From Paenibacillus sp. yr247 (GTDB lineage: Bacteria > Bacillota > Bacilli > Paenibacillales > NBRC-103111), in assembly GCF_900103825.1 (NCBI RefSeq), contig NZ_FNIF01000014.1, positions 1 to 64,000 on the forward strand: 64,000 bases of DNA, in the 5' to 3' direction. A program made the position numbers and the translations under genes. Shown piece by piece: positions 45,503 to 53,310 of the stretch. The notes beneath the pieces are model-generated. The model did no database searches. It was not told where the DNA came from and saw nothing but the letters and a program-made list of their open reading frames with translations. Position 1 is the stretch's first letter. Each line of letters begins with the position of its first letter.

Positions 45503-45775
45503 TCACAACCTCATTAACGCTCTTCGTTCAGCTTGTGGTTTACATACCATACAAACTCCAACGACTTTACCCTGTTCGTCTGAATAGAATGATAGTTTCT
45601 TGTCCTTTTTACGACAAAACGAACACGTTTGCTTGTTCATTCTTGAAGATTTTTTACCATGTAAAGACATTTTAACAATCTTATTAGTCTCAACCTTATC
45701 TCTAATTTTCAATGTAATTTTATACACCAAAAGAAGGATAAGAAGTAGAATTATAACTAGTACTATCCATTTCAT
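45503..45775 (-). CDS. Small membrane protein with zinc-ribbon tail
   Basis: A 90-residue protein with an N-terminal transmembrane helix (WIVLVIILLLILLLVYKIT), a basic linker and a C-terminal CSFCRKK / CMVCKPQ pair of CxxC motifs about 24 residues apart, likely binding zinc. The spacing resembles the short ClpX-type zinc ribbon with a membrane anchor. Family not recognised. The TnpB element inserted 14 bases after its stop. Confidence 0.6.
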   Translation of the reverse strand: MKWIVLVIILLLILLLVYKITLKIRDKVETNKIVKMSLHGKKSSRMNKQTCSFCRKKDKKLSFYSDEQGKVVGVCMVCKPQAERRALMRL

Positions 45776-45857
45776 GGCTCAACCTTCCCTATATAAAAAA
45801 AATTTCAGATAATCATTACTTCACATCAATTTCAATCCTAGTTTATTTTCGTGGCGT

Positions 45858-46202
45858 TTAGTTAAGAACTTCTCGACTAATTGGCTCTCCGTAGGCTACA
45901 TGCCAATGTAGATGTTTAGAATCTTGATATTTGCCAAGGTTAGTCAGTACACGACATGCGCCATGTTCTGCGATCACATCTGTCGCTACTTTTTTTATTA
46001 CATCAAACAACTCCAACAAGAGATCATTGTCGATCTTTTCTAACGCAAGCAATGATACGATGTGTCTTTTCGGTATGACCACAATATGAACAGGGTAGAA
46101 GGGGCGCGTGTGATGATAAGCAAGCACGTTTTCCGTTTCAACCACTTTGTTTACTGCCGTATTACCGCTTAACACTTCTTCGCAGTAGAAATCTTCTGTC
46201 AT
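45858..46202 (-). CDS. HIT-family nucleotide hydrolase/transferase
   Basis: A 114-residue histidine-triad protein. It shows VIPKRHIVSLLALE, GACRVLTNLGKYQDSKHLHWHV with the triad His97-x-His99-x-His101, and the family C-terminus. It acts on nucleoside phosphoramidates, dinucleoside polyphosphates or similar. The ATG at 46202 follows GGAGG by seven bases; the upstream extension to 46247 overlaps the NUDIX gene and is unlikely. It is 26 bases downstream of a NUDIX hydrolase gene, an apt pairing for nucleotide housecleaning. Confidence 0.85.
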   Translation of the reverse strand: MTEDFYCEEVLSGNTAVNKVVETENVLAYHHTRPFYPVHIVVIPKRHIVSLLALEKIDNDLLLELFDVIKKVATDVIAEHGACRVLTNLGKYQDSKHLHWHVAYGEPISREVLN

Positions 46203-46227
46203 GCGTCTACCTCCAAATTCGTTCAAA

Positions 46228-46782
46228 TTAAACTTTAGGAAAATCATTACGTTTGAGCGTCGTCCCTGTTATTTGGTGTGCGAGTTTGTATTCCTCTATT
46301 AATTCAATGTTCTTCTTACGATCCCTGGCGTATTCAATTATGAGCTGTTTTATGTTTGGATATAGCACAACGCTGTCTAGCTCAGATAATGGAACCCACC
46401 TGACACCAGTCTGATTTAGGTCTGGCTTCTTGGGCAAAGACGGTCGGGAACCTTCTTTTATCTTGCAATCGAACATCAAACTCAAACCATGCGGTGATTT
46501 GCTTTCATAGTTAGTTATAAGGTGCGGCGAATGCTCTGAAACAAACGCAAGCTTTCCTACTTCAATATCTACGGAAGCTTCTTCCCACGCTTCTCGTTTC
46601 ACCGCTTCAATTACTGATTCTCCGCGCTCAACTCCACCAGCAGGAAGGTTGTAATGTAGTCCGTTTTCGTCCTCAAATTCAACAAGGAGAACAGCATCGT
46701 TTTCGATAATAAGTGCGCACGCTCTTACCCTGATATGATAGTTCATCTCACCATCGCCCTTCCATCGCTTATTGAAAGTCAC
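46228..46782 (-). CDS. NUDIX hydrolase
   Basis: A protein of up to 184 residues with the Nudix box GGVERGESVIEAVKREAWEEAS (the usual final Gly is Ser), preceded by an N-terminal strand (VRACALIIENDAVLLVEF). It hydrolyses a nucleoside diphosphate linked to some group X. ATG 46746 (MNYHIRV) is an alternative start giving 172 residues; the ribosome site is weak in either case. Encoded just ahead of the HIT gene. Confidence 0.82.
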   Translation of the reverse strand: MTFNKRWKGDGEMNYHIRVRACALIIENDAVLLVEFEDENGLHYNLPAGGVERGESVIEAVKREAWEEASVDIEVGKLAFVSEHSPHLITNYESKSPHGLSLMFDCKIKEGSRPSLPKKPDLNQTGVRWVPLSELDSVVLYPNIKQLIIEYARDRKKNIELIEEYKLAHQITGTTLKRNDFPKV

Positions 46783-46868
46783 TTAATACGTTTGAAAACA
46801 ATGCGCGCCACGAAATAAATAATGCTTCTCTTATTGAAATGGTTTAGCAGTGCGTCCAACTACACAGA

Positions 46869-46967
46869 CCTTCGGAAAATTTACTTAAATAATAATATGC
46901 AGTCAAAATAATAGCTATCAGAACTATAGACACTATGAGTATTACTATCTGATCACCTCTAATAAAG
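46869..46967 (-). CDS. Possible tiny membrane peptide
   Basis: In minus orientation GAGGTGATCAG is followed by an open frame IVILIVSIVLIAIILTAYYY, then LSKFSEGL, with a strongly hydrophobic helix. The apparent first codon at the right distance is ATA, not a normal start; a GTG four codons later is far from the ribosome site. It could be a small membrane protein coupled to the 70-residue ORF or a remnant. Ends are approximate. Confidence 0.25.
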
Positions 46968-47157
46968 CTAATTTATAATTTATTTTACCACATGTTTCCA
47001 CTTGTGTAAGAAGCACTTTACTAACTAATGAGAGTATTGGGTTGTCATTAAAAGAATCTAATCCTTTCAGACGCAACAAAAAAACGGCATCGCGTGGATA
47101 CCGCTTTTTTAATATTTCAATTCCCTTTGATTGGATAAATTTCTTTACCTTTTTCAT
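46945..47157 (-). CDS. Small hypothetical protein
   Basis: A 70-residue Lys/Leu-rich ORF (MKKVKKFIQSKGIEILKKRY, ending LALLEVIR) with only a weak AGAAGA before the ATG. No recognised family. Its end overlaps a possible small membrane ORF in another frame. Reported with low confidence. Confidence 0.35.
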   Translation of the reverse strand: MKKVKKFIQSKGIEILKKRYPRDAVFLLRLKGLDSFNDNPILSLVSKVLLTQVETCGKINYKLALLEVIR

Positions 47158-47502
47158 TTACAATAAAATAATCTTCTTTATTTAATTATTTCTCAAAAAG
47201 TTTTAAGGCTTCCATTGAATATCTATGTTCTGGCTGCTTAATGCCTATATCTATGTAAAATCTATTGTTGGATTCTTCTTCTGTTCATTTATCAAACCCT
47301 TATTTATCAAGGGTGTTAATCCTACACAAAAAAAGGAACCCAGCCAACGGGGCCGGGTTCAAAAAGTTTATATTAAAAAGGGGGTCTTGGTTATTATATT
47401 ACCTCCCAAACATTATGAAACCATAACAGGAACATTTCAATTATGTTACAATTTTGGAAGCGTTTTATTATTGTACTTCTTTTACTTTGTACACAAAATT
47501 AG
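47158..47502. other. AT-rich intergenic region
   Basis: No convincing gene. A hairpin ACCCTT / AAGGGT lies at about 47297-47314 and a strong terminator-like hairpin at 47336-47360. A plus-strand open frame across the hairpins is not a believable gene. Confidence 0.5.
47325..47360 (-). terminator. Orphan terminator hairpin
   Basis: GAACCC-GCC pairs with GGC-GGGTTC (one mismatch) with a T7 run in minus orientation. No minus-strand gene precedes it now, so it may be left over from a deleted gene or shield the downstream minus genes from antisense transcription out of the CDF gene region. Confidence 0.6.
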
Positions 47503-47531
47503 TTGCACCTACGCAAGGTCTAGCATATAAT
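47503..47531 (+). promoter_or_regulatory. SigA-type promoter of the CDF gene
   Basis: TTGCAC at 47503-47508 and TATAAT at 47526-47531 with a 17-base spacer, about 38 bases before the ATG of the CDF exporter. Confidence 0.65.
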
Positions 47532-47568
47532 AATTAAATTAGAATAATTATAAATAAGGAGAAACCAT

Positions 47569-48549
47569 ATGAGTATAGAATACGACTACCACCATCTTCA
47601 TCATGTGAAAGAACAGAGCAAATCAAGAAAAACATTATGGGTGACCCTCATACTGACCGCTTTTTTTACTATTATAGAAATTGTGGGCGGGGTGCTCTCG
47701 AATTCGCTTGCGCTGCTATCCGATTCGGCCCATATGATTTCAGACGTCATAGCTTTGGGATTAAGCATGATTGCTCTGCAGCTTGCTACGCGTCAGCCTA
47801 ATGCTCGTTTCACATTTGGCTTCCTGCGGTTTGAAATTATCGCTTCTTTCCTTAACGGATTAGCACTCTGCGTCATTGCTTTGGGAATCTTCATCGAGGG
47901 GGTTCAGCGTATCATTCACCCCCAGCCGATTCAACTTGGACTTATGCTTGGAATTGCCTCTATTGGTTTCATCGTTAACCTTGTGCTCACGTTAGTTCTC
48001 CATAATAGTGTGAAGGAAGAAGACAATCTGAATGTGAAAAGTGCGTTGTGGCACTTTTTCGGGGATCTACTTAGCTCCGTTGGGGTCATTATCTCTTCCA
48101 TTGTCATTTATTACTCAGGCCTTCTCTGGTTCGATCCTCTTATTTCAATGGTCATAGGGGGCATTATTTTTACCGGCGGCAGCAAAATCATTCGGGAATC
48201 TTACCTTATTCTCATGGAGTCGGTACCTGAGCGCTTCAACCTGGATGAAATTCGCGAAGAGATTGCAAATGTGGAAGGTGTTGAGGATGTACATGAGATG
48301 CATCTATGGTCGGTTTCGACCGATCACTATTCATTAACTTCCCATGTGTTCATCAGTCCCAACATACAACCCTTCTGTGTCATTCTTGCAATAAATGAGA
48401 CGCTGAAGAGTAAATACGGCATCGAGCATTCCACGATTCAGATTGAACACGCCGATATTAATCCCCATGGGGATTATGGCAAAGAGTTCTTGAAGCATCA
48501 AAGACAAGTGAGTAGAAATGAACTTCCAGGCTCACTGCCTATCCTTTAA
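47569..48549 (+). CDS. czcD: Cation diffusion facilitator (Zn/Co/Cd exporter, CzcD-like)
   Basis: A 326-residue CDF transporter. A His-rich start (YDYHHLHH) precedes six helices. Helix II has the HMISD metal-site motif (His-x3-Asp), helix V has FFGDLLSSVG, and a C-terminal cytoplasmic ferredoxin-like domain contains VEDVHEMHLWSV. It expels Zn2+ and related ions by proton antiport. AAGGAG stands eight bases before the ATG, a good promoter lies upstream and a terminator downstream. Confidence 0.9.
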   Translation: MSIEYDYHHLHHVKEQSKSRKTLWVTLILTAFFTIIEIVGGVLSNSLALLSDSAHMISDVIALGLSMIALQLATRQPNARFTFGFLRFEIIASFLNGLALCVIALGIFIEGVQRIIHPQPIQLGLMLGIASIGFIVNLVLTLVLHNSVKEEDNLNVKSALWHFFGDLLSSVGVIISSIVIYYSGLLWFDPLISMVIGGIIFTGGSKIIRESYLILMESVPERFNLDEIREEIANVEGVEDVHEMHLWSVSTDHYSLTSHVFISPNIQPFCVILAINETLKSKYGIEHSTIQIEHADINPHGDYGKEFLKHQRQVSRNELPGSLPIL

Positions 48550-48597
48550 CTATGATTCTACCTTATCAGATCACGTTGCATTCCATACAATATTAAT

Positions 48598-48640
48598 AAA
48601 GACCATTGATCACTCTTCCATAGTGATCAATGGTCTTTAT
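48598..48640. terminator. Bidirectional terminator between CDF and LacI genes
   Basis: A perfect 17-bp stem AAAGACCATTGATCACT / AGTGATCAATGGTCTTT with a 7-base loop between two convergent genes. Confidence 0.8.
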
Positions 48641-49701
48641 CATTTCCTTGTAGACTTCCGCACGATCATCTCCAAGTCAATAAACAGTTCATGTCCATGG
48701 GCACGGGGCAAATACTCTTCCAGCAGCTTCGTGCTTTCCTCATCCAAGTCTTCACCAATCTGCCGCATGAGAAAAGCCGCAACCAAGCTTGTTTGCAAAT
48801 CGACCGGCATGTCAAAGCTTGTTATGGAAGGAAAACTGGCCTTAGAAAACAGTTCATTGTCCATGCCAATCAGCTGCACTTCCTCTGGCACTCGGATACC
48901 TCGCTCATGGCACACAGCAAGTATCTCGAACGCCAACGCATCATTAAACGTATAGATGCCGATAGGGCGCCTATCGCCACTCAAGCGCAGCGCTTCGTCC
49001 AGCGTGCCAACAACATCTAGTTCGCCCGCATCTAACAGCGCATGCATCGTCGATGATTCTGCAGAATCGCCAATTCCTGCCATAAAACCCTGAATGCGCT
49101 GCTCATTGGCTCCCATCCCTTTGCGCCTGCCCGCATAAATTATCGAGCGACAGCCGCATTCTTGGAAATGCTTTACAGCTTCCGAGGAAGCCTTTGCGAA
49201 ATCCAAATTAACAGCCAGTTTTACGATGTCGCCAGGCCAACCCCATCCATTAAAGATGACCAGCGGTGTGCCCTCACCGACTAACTGCTGAGTCGACTGC
49301 ATACTCATTGCCAAACCATGGCTCACTAAGCCGTCTACTCTGCGCTGCAGCAGGTGCTCCAGATGACGCTGCTCAATCTCTGGATCCATACCTGCCGCTG
49401 AAAATACCGATAAATGATAGCCGAAACGGTGCACTTTCTGTTCCAGCTTCTCCGCAAACCGTCCATAATAGCCGCCAAAATGCGGAATGATCAGCCCTAA
49501 CTCATAGGATCGACGCCGACTAAGGTTTGTAGCCATCACGTTGCGGCGATAACCTAGCCGAATAACTGCTTCTTCTACTTTCCGTATCGTCTCCGGCGAC
49601 ATCGGCACCTTCCTGCGATTTATAACATTGGATACAGTAGCAATGGAAACGCCTGCTTCCGAAGCCACATCTACAATTGTGGGCTGTTTACTTTTGCTCA
49701 T
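48640..49701 (-). CDS. LacI-family transcriptional regulator
   Basis: A 353-residue repressor. The N-terminal HTH and hinge (TIVDVASEAGVSIATVSNVI, TIRKVEEAVIRLGYRRN, ATNLS) precede a periplasmic-binding-protein-like effector domain (IYTFNDALAFEILAVC, VQLIGMDNELF). Its target genes are not adjacent. A TGAAACGCTTTTA operator-like site lies just upstream of its own start, so autoregulation is plausible. Confidence 0.9.
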   Translation of the reverse strand: MSKSKQPTIVDVASEAGVSIATVSNVINRRKVPMSPETIRKVEEAVIRLGYRRNVMATNLSRRRSYELGLIIPHFGGYYGRFAEKLEQKVHRFGYHLSVFSAAGMDPEIEQRHLEHLLQRRVDGLVSHGLAMSMQSTQQLVGEGTPLVIFNGWGWPGDIVKLAVNLDFAKASSEAVKHFQECGCRSIIYAGRRKGMGANEQRIQGFMAGIGDSAESSTMHALLDAGELDVVGTLDEALRLSGDRRPIGIYTFNDALAFEILAVCHERGIRVPEEVQLIGMDNELFSKASFPSITSFDMPVDLQTSLVAAFLMRQIGEDLDEESTKLLEEYLPRAHGHELFIDLEMIVRKSTRK

Positions 49702-49718
49702 TGAACTTCCCTCATTCT

Positions 49719-49735
49719 TGAAACGCTTTTACTCA
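49719..49735 (-). promoter_or_regulatory. LacI/cre-like operator upstream of the LacI-family gene
   Basis: TGAAACGCTTTTACTCA lies about 20 bases before the repressor ATG. The AAACGCTTT core is the typical LacI-family half-palindrome, or a CcpA site. Confidence 0.4.
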
Positions 49736-49801
49736 TTTTATCGATAAGCAAATCACTCGTCAAATCCCGCTATTCTGTGCATTCCAAGAGCAATTCGCTA
49801 T

Positions 49802-50000
49802 ATGGTAACATTCGTTCTCAAAGAGCCGATCACAATCAAAGAAAAGAAATGGTTCGGACTCGTTACGCTAGGCGGTCTCCTCTTCTTCTTCCGCAACGGC
49901 GGGCTAAAAGTTACCGCTGGGCTAATCTTGGCGGCTTACCCTCATTCAAGTCATTGCCTTACTCCTTCTCTTTGTTGGCCTCATCCTGGTCAAGCTATAG
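49802..50000 (+). pseudogene. Frameshifted small membrane protein
   Basis: MVTFVLKEPITIKEKKWFGL, then a hydrophobic stretch GGLKVTAGLILAA, is followed one base out of frame by TLIQVIALLLLFVGLILVKL-stop. One extra T near 49940 explains the break. Together it would be a ~65-residue two-helix membrane protein. No ribosome site or promoter is seen. Family not recognised. Confidence 0.4.
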
Positions 50001-50011
50001 CTTCAAATTGA

Positions 50012-50043
50012 AGTAAAAAACTTGGCCGTAAAACGGCCAAGTT
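50012..50043 (-). terminator. Terminator of the guanidine-type ABC operon
   Basis: ACTTGGCCGT / ACGGCCAAGT with a 3-base loop, followed by TTTTTT in minus orientation, just after the ATPase gene stop at 50050. Confidence 0.8.
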
Positions 50044-50049
50044 AAGTCC

Positions 50050-50856
50050 TTAATCCTCGTGATGCCCAATCAGCGAAATAATCTGCTTCTTCAATTTAAT
50101 AAAAGACTCCGAATCCTTCACGTCTTCTACTTCACGCAGTCCACGCGGGATTACGATCTCCTTACGAATCGTGCCCGGATGCGCCTGCATCACATACACA
50201 CGCTGGGAGAGGAAGATCGCTTCCTCGATATCGTGCGTGATGAAGACAACGGTCGTTTTCTCCTTCTCCCAAATCCGCAGCAGCAGCTCCTGCATGGAAT
50301 TTTTCGTCTGCGGATCCAGAGCCCCAAACGGCTCATCCATCAGCAGCACGTCTGGATTGTTCGCCAGAGCCCGAGCGATGGCGACCCGCTGTTTCATCCC
50401 GCCCGAGAGCTCCTTCGGCAGTGATCTAGCGAACTTCTGCAGCCCGACAAGCTCCATGAAGTGATCGGATATGGCCCTTTTTTCGAACAAGGGAACCCCC
50501 TTAAGTGTCAGTCCGAACTCGATATTCTCCCTTACAGAAAGCCAAGGGAACAACGTATACGACTGGAATACCATCCCACGGTCAGCCCCAGGACCATCAA
50601 TCTCATGCTCCGAGATACGCAGTGTTCCTGAAGTCATCGTCTCTAAACCTGCGAGAATACGTAAGAGAGATGACTTACCGCAGCCTGACGGTCCAACGAA
50701 GCTAACAAACTCATGCGCGTCTACGTGGAACGAAACTCTGTCCAACGCAACAAACTGGGATTTCTTTGTACTATATACTTTCGTCACATCCGAAGCTGTA
50801 ATTTTGCTCATAACCAGGACTCTGTCATCAGAGGGCTCCATATTCAAAGCATGCAT
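50050..50856 (-). CDS. ABC transporter ATP-binding protein (SsuB/TauB type, probable guanidine importer)
   Basis: A 268-residue ATPase with Walker A GPSGCGKSSLLR, signature LSGGMKQRVAIARALAN and Walker B VLLMDEPFGALD. It is of the nitrate/sulfonate/taurine branch. The first ATG (50856) has AAGGAGGG nine bases upstream inside the end of the permease gene; ATG 50811 is an alternative. Third gene of a three-gene operon headed by a guanidine-I riboswitch, so guanidine or a related compound is the likely cargo rather than sulfonates. Confidence 0.9.
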   Translation of the reverse strand: MHALNMEPSDDRVLVMSKITASDVTKVYSTKKSQFVALDRVSFHVDAHEFVSFVGPSGCGKSSLLRILAGLETMTSGTLRISEHEIDGPGADRGMVFQSYTLFPWLSVRENIEFGLTLKGVPLFEKRAISDHFMELVGLQKFARSLPKELSGGMKQRVAIARALANNPDVLLMDEPFGALDPQTKNSMQELLLRIWEKEKTTVVFITHDIEEAIFLSQRVYVMQAHPGTIRKEIVIPRGLREVEDVKDSESFIKLKKQIISLIGHHED

Positions 50857-50859
50857 GAT

Positions 50860-51678
50860 TTAACGCCCTCCTTCTAACCATGGGAAAAATCTACGGTGAC
50901 AATATGCAAATGTACGGTCCGTCATTAATCCGAGCAAACCAATAGCGATAATCCCAACGAAGATCTGATCCGTATTGAGAAACCGCTGCGCCTTCATAAT
51001 GGAAAACCCCAGGCCGCTGCTGGCCGCAACCAGCTCAGCAACCACCAGATACGTCCACGCCCATCCAATAATTAACCGCATTGTGTTCATCAGATCTGGC
51101 AGCAGAGCGGGAATAAGCACCCTTTCGATCACCTGCCAGCGATTCGCACCAAGCGTATATGAGGTTTGCAGCAAATCATTGGATACCGAGCGTGTATTAT
51201 CCGCTACCATCAGCATGAGCTGGAAGAAGCAGCCAATGAAAATCACGATGACCTTCGCCCATTCACCAATCCCCGCCCAAACCATGATAAGTGGGATGAA
51301 GGCCGTCGCTGGCATATAGCGGATAAACTCAGTCGGAGGAACGAGCAGCGCTTCGGCAAAGCGAAACGTACCAGCCAGAATACCAAGCGGTATACCGAGC
51401 AAACAAGCAAGTAAGAAACCCGCTCCTACTCGAAAAATACTTATCCCCACATGGTTCCAAAATACAGAGCTCTGCAGTTGAATCATAAATTGACGAAGAA
51501 CTTGATCCGGTGTAGGCAAGAAAGTGCGATTTACAAAGTTACCATAGCTGAGTACACTCCAGAACAGCATAGCCAACACAACAATCAGCACGATACCCGA
51601 AATATACGTTCTACGATTAATATCGCCCCGTATGGCAAACAACGTTGATTTGCGTCTTTTTTTGATAGTCGTGTCCAT
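50860..51678 (-). CDS. ABC transporter permease (SsuC/TauC type, probable guanidine importer)
   Basis: A 272-residue permease with about six helices and the EAA-like loop LLQTSYTLGANRWQVIERVLIPALLP. ATG 51678 is chosen because GTGAGG lies six bases upstream. It is 20 bases after the binding-protein gene and its stop overlaps the ribosome site of the ATPase gene. Confidence 0.9.
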   Translation of the reverse strand: MDTTIKKRRKSTLFAIRGDINRRTYISGIVLIVVLAMLFWSVLSYGNFVNRTFLPTPDQVLRQFMIQLQSSVFWNHVGISIFRVGAGFLLACLLGIPLGILAGTFRFAEALLVPPTEFIRYMPATAFIPLIMVWAGIGEWAKVIVIFIGCFFQLMLMVADNTRSVSNDLLQTSYTLGANRWQVIERVLIPALLPDLMNTMRLIIGWAWTYLVVAELVAASSGLGFSIMKAQRFLNTDQIFVGIIAIGLLGLMTDRTFAYCHRRFFPWLEGGR

Positions 51679-51697
51679 AGAGCACCTCACTTAGCTG

Positions 51698-52720
51698 TTA
51701 TTTCTTACGCTCCTTCAGCACTTCATCTACAAAGTGTCCATCTAAGAAGCTTTCCGCCTTCGGAATGGAAGTCAACATATCTAGTCCTTTCAAAAACTCC
51801 GCTGTCTTCTGCGACGTGAAATGGAGAGATCCGTAGGAATCGCTTTTTTGAAAAGCTTTCACATTATCTTCCAGTTGGAAGATTTTCACACTATCGACAC
51901 CCGCTTTATATTCATCCACCGGCGTCTCTGCTGCCTTCGCCATAATCTTTAATGACTCTTCCGGATTTGCCTTCCAGTAATCCAAGGCATCAAACCAGGC
52001 ATTAATGATTTTCTTCACATCATCCGGACGATTCTTCGTTATTTCTTCTTTAAAAACTAGCAGATCAGGAATAAGTCCCGGTGTATCCTTGGAGGAGAAT
52101 AGCAGCTTACCCTTACCCTCTTGAATCGCTTTGCTTAAGAATGGCTCCCATAGTACCGCGGCATCCAAGTTGCCTGAAATGAAAGCAGGCCCTGCATCGT
52201 TGACTGTCATATTCGTATAAGCAACATCTTTCTCTGCAAGACCCTCCTTTTCAAGTGCGGTCAGCATGAGAAGATGATCGACCGTTCCGAGCTCAGTCGC
52301 CACTTTTTTACCTTTCAAATCCTTAAGTGAATTAATGCTTGGCTTCACAACAACGCCGTCTCCGCCATTAGAATTATCGTTCACTAGAACAGCTTTCAGT
52401 GGAATCCCTTTACTCGCCGGAGCGAGCGTATCGCTTAATGTTTGGCTGTTTGCATCGACTTTACCTGACGTAAGTGCAGATAAGGAATCGCTATACACAG
52501 GGAACCAAACGAGATCAACCTTAACCCCATTTTTCTCGAAGAAGCCCTTCTCCTTCACTAAATACCAAACAAACCAACCCGGCCATGGACTAAGTGCCAA
52601 TTTAATCGGCTCTCCGCTTCCCCCTGTTTTCGTGCTAGTTGCCCCTTTACTCGTACATCCGCTAACTAATGTAAAAGTCAATAACAACGCCATCATCAGA
52701 AATACCATTCTTTTTCTCAT
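51698..52720 (-). CDS. ABC transporter substrate-binding lipoprotein (probable guanidine receptor)
   Basis: A 340-residue NMT1/SsuA-like lipoprotein: lipobox LVSGC (Cys 22), then LALSPWPGWFVWYLVKEKGFF, the ligand-pocket segment WFPVYSDSLSALTSGKVDANS, and GTVDHLLMLTALE. The family normally binds sulfonates, nitrate or thiamine precursors. The ykkC guanidine-I riboswitch directly upstream argues for guanidine or a guanidino compound. First gene of the operon. Confidence 0.88.
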   Translation of the reverse strand: MRKRMVFLMMALLLTFTLVSGCTSKGATSTKTGGSGEPIKLALSPWPGWFVWYLVKEKGFFEKNGVKVDLVWFPVYSDSLSALTSGKVDANSQTLSDTLAPASKGIPLKAVLVNDNSNGGDGVVVKPSINSLKDLKGKKVATELGTVDHLLMLTALEKEGLAEKDVAYTNMTVNDAGPAFISGNLDAAVLWEPFLSKAIQEGKGKLLFSSKDTPGLIPDLLVFKEEITKNRPDDVKKIINAWFDALDYWKANPEESLKIMAKAAETPVDEYKAGVDSVKIFQLEDNVKAFQKSDSYGSLHFTSQKTAEFLKGLDMLTSIPKAESFLDGHFVDEVLKERKK

Positions 52721-52754
52721 TCCGATTCTCCCTCTCCCTATTTACTGGTAAAAA

Positions 52755-52895
52755 GAAAAGCCCGGAACGATATCATGTTCTGATATCCTCCCGGGCTTTT
52801 ATCCCTCCGTGTGCACGATGAAGTTCACCGTGTGTCTTCTCTCGGACCTGACCAACAGCCTTCATTCTGTCGCGGAACCCTAGAAAACAAGTTTG
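52755..52895 (-). ncRNA. Guanidine-I (ykkC) riboswitch
   Basis: In minus orientation the leader holds the hallmark segments CTAGGGTTCCGCG (52883-52871), CTGTTGGTCAGGTCCGAGAG, ACACGG...CACGGAGGGATAAAAG and GCCCGGGAGG. These match the conserved core of ykkC-type guanidine-I aptamers. GCCCGG...CCGGGC (52760-52796) forms a competing terminator followed by TTTTCTTTTT. Ligand binding should prevent the terminator and switch on the ABC operon. Confidence 0.9.
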
Positions 52896-52930
52896 CTATG
52901 AGGTTGTTACGAAATCTTACATTTGTATTT

Positions 52931-52959
52931 ATCATACTTATATCGTGAGAATATGTCAA
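52931..52959 (-). promoter_or_regulatory. SigA-type promoter of the guanidine operon
   Basis: On the minus strand TTGACA (52959-52954), 17 bases, TATGAT (52936-52931), about 40 bases before the aptamer. Confidence 0.75.
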
Positions 52960-52985
52960 TATACATAACACTAATAATTAATTTG

Positions 52986-53015
52986 TTGTCAAAAACCTCT
53001 AATATGTAATAATAT
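52986..53015 (+). promoter_or_regulatory. SigA-type promoter of the 61-residue gene
   Basis: TTGTCA (52986-52991), an 18-base spacer and TAATAT (53010-53015), 35 bases before the ATG at 53051. It is divergent from the guanidine operon promoter. Confidence 0.55.
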
Positions 53016-53050
53016 ATAACATAAATGTCCTATAAACGGAGGTGTATACG

Positions 53051-53239
53051 ATGTATTCGATCCATTTCCATATTCGTATGTTAGATAACAAGCTGCTTCA
53101 ACCTACACCTAAGCCATTACCGGGCCCTTCTGTATCTGATCTGCAAGAGGGATACCCCACATTCCAGCATTCTCTACTGATTGCCCCTATAGATAAATTT
53201 GATTCTACCAAAACAAAAGCTTTCCCCTCTGGTCATTAA
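53051..53239 (+). CDS. Small orphan protein in its own transcription unit
   Basis: A 62-residue ORF (MYSIHFHIRMLDNKLLQPTP, then a Pro-rich segment and LIAPIDKFDSTKTKAFPSGH). GGAGG lies eight bases before ATG 53051; another ATG at 53042 is too close. A promoter upstream and a strong terminator downstream frame it. No signal peptide, membrane helix or known domain. Family not recognised. Confidence 0.5.
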   Translation: MYSIHFHIRMLDNKLLQPTPKPLPGPSVSDLQEGYPTFQHSLLIAPIDKFDSTKTKAFPSGH

Positions 53240-53259
53240 CCTCTTCCACTTACAAAAAA

Positions 53260-53296
53260 GCCCGACACCCTGCGGATCAGGGTATCGGGCTTTTTT
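53260..53296. terminator. Bidirectional terminator
   Basis: GCCCGA-ACCCT pairs with AGGGT-TCGGGC with one mismatch, flanked by A6 and T6. It lies between the small plus-strand gene and the end of sdhB. Confidence 0.85.
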
Positions 53297-53310
53297 CTTG
53301 TTACAGACGC

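Noticed and set aside
47225-47530. 101-residue plus-strand open frame
   Set aside because: It crosses a terminator hairpin and the CDF promoter and has no ribosome site or recognisable domain.
50050-52720. Sulfonate or nitrate uptake operon (ssuABC)
   Set aside because: The protein family allows it, but the guanidine-I riboswitch upstream points to another cargo.
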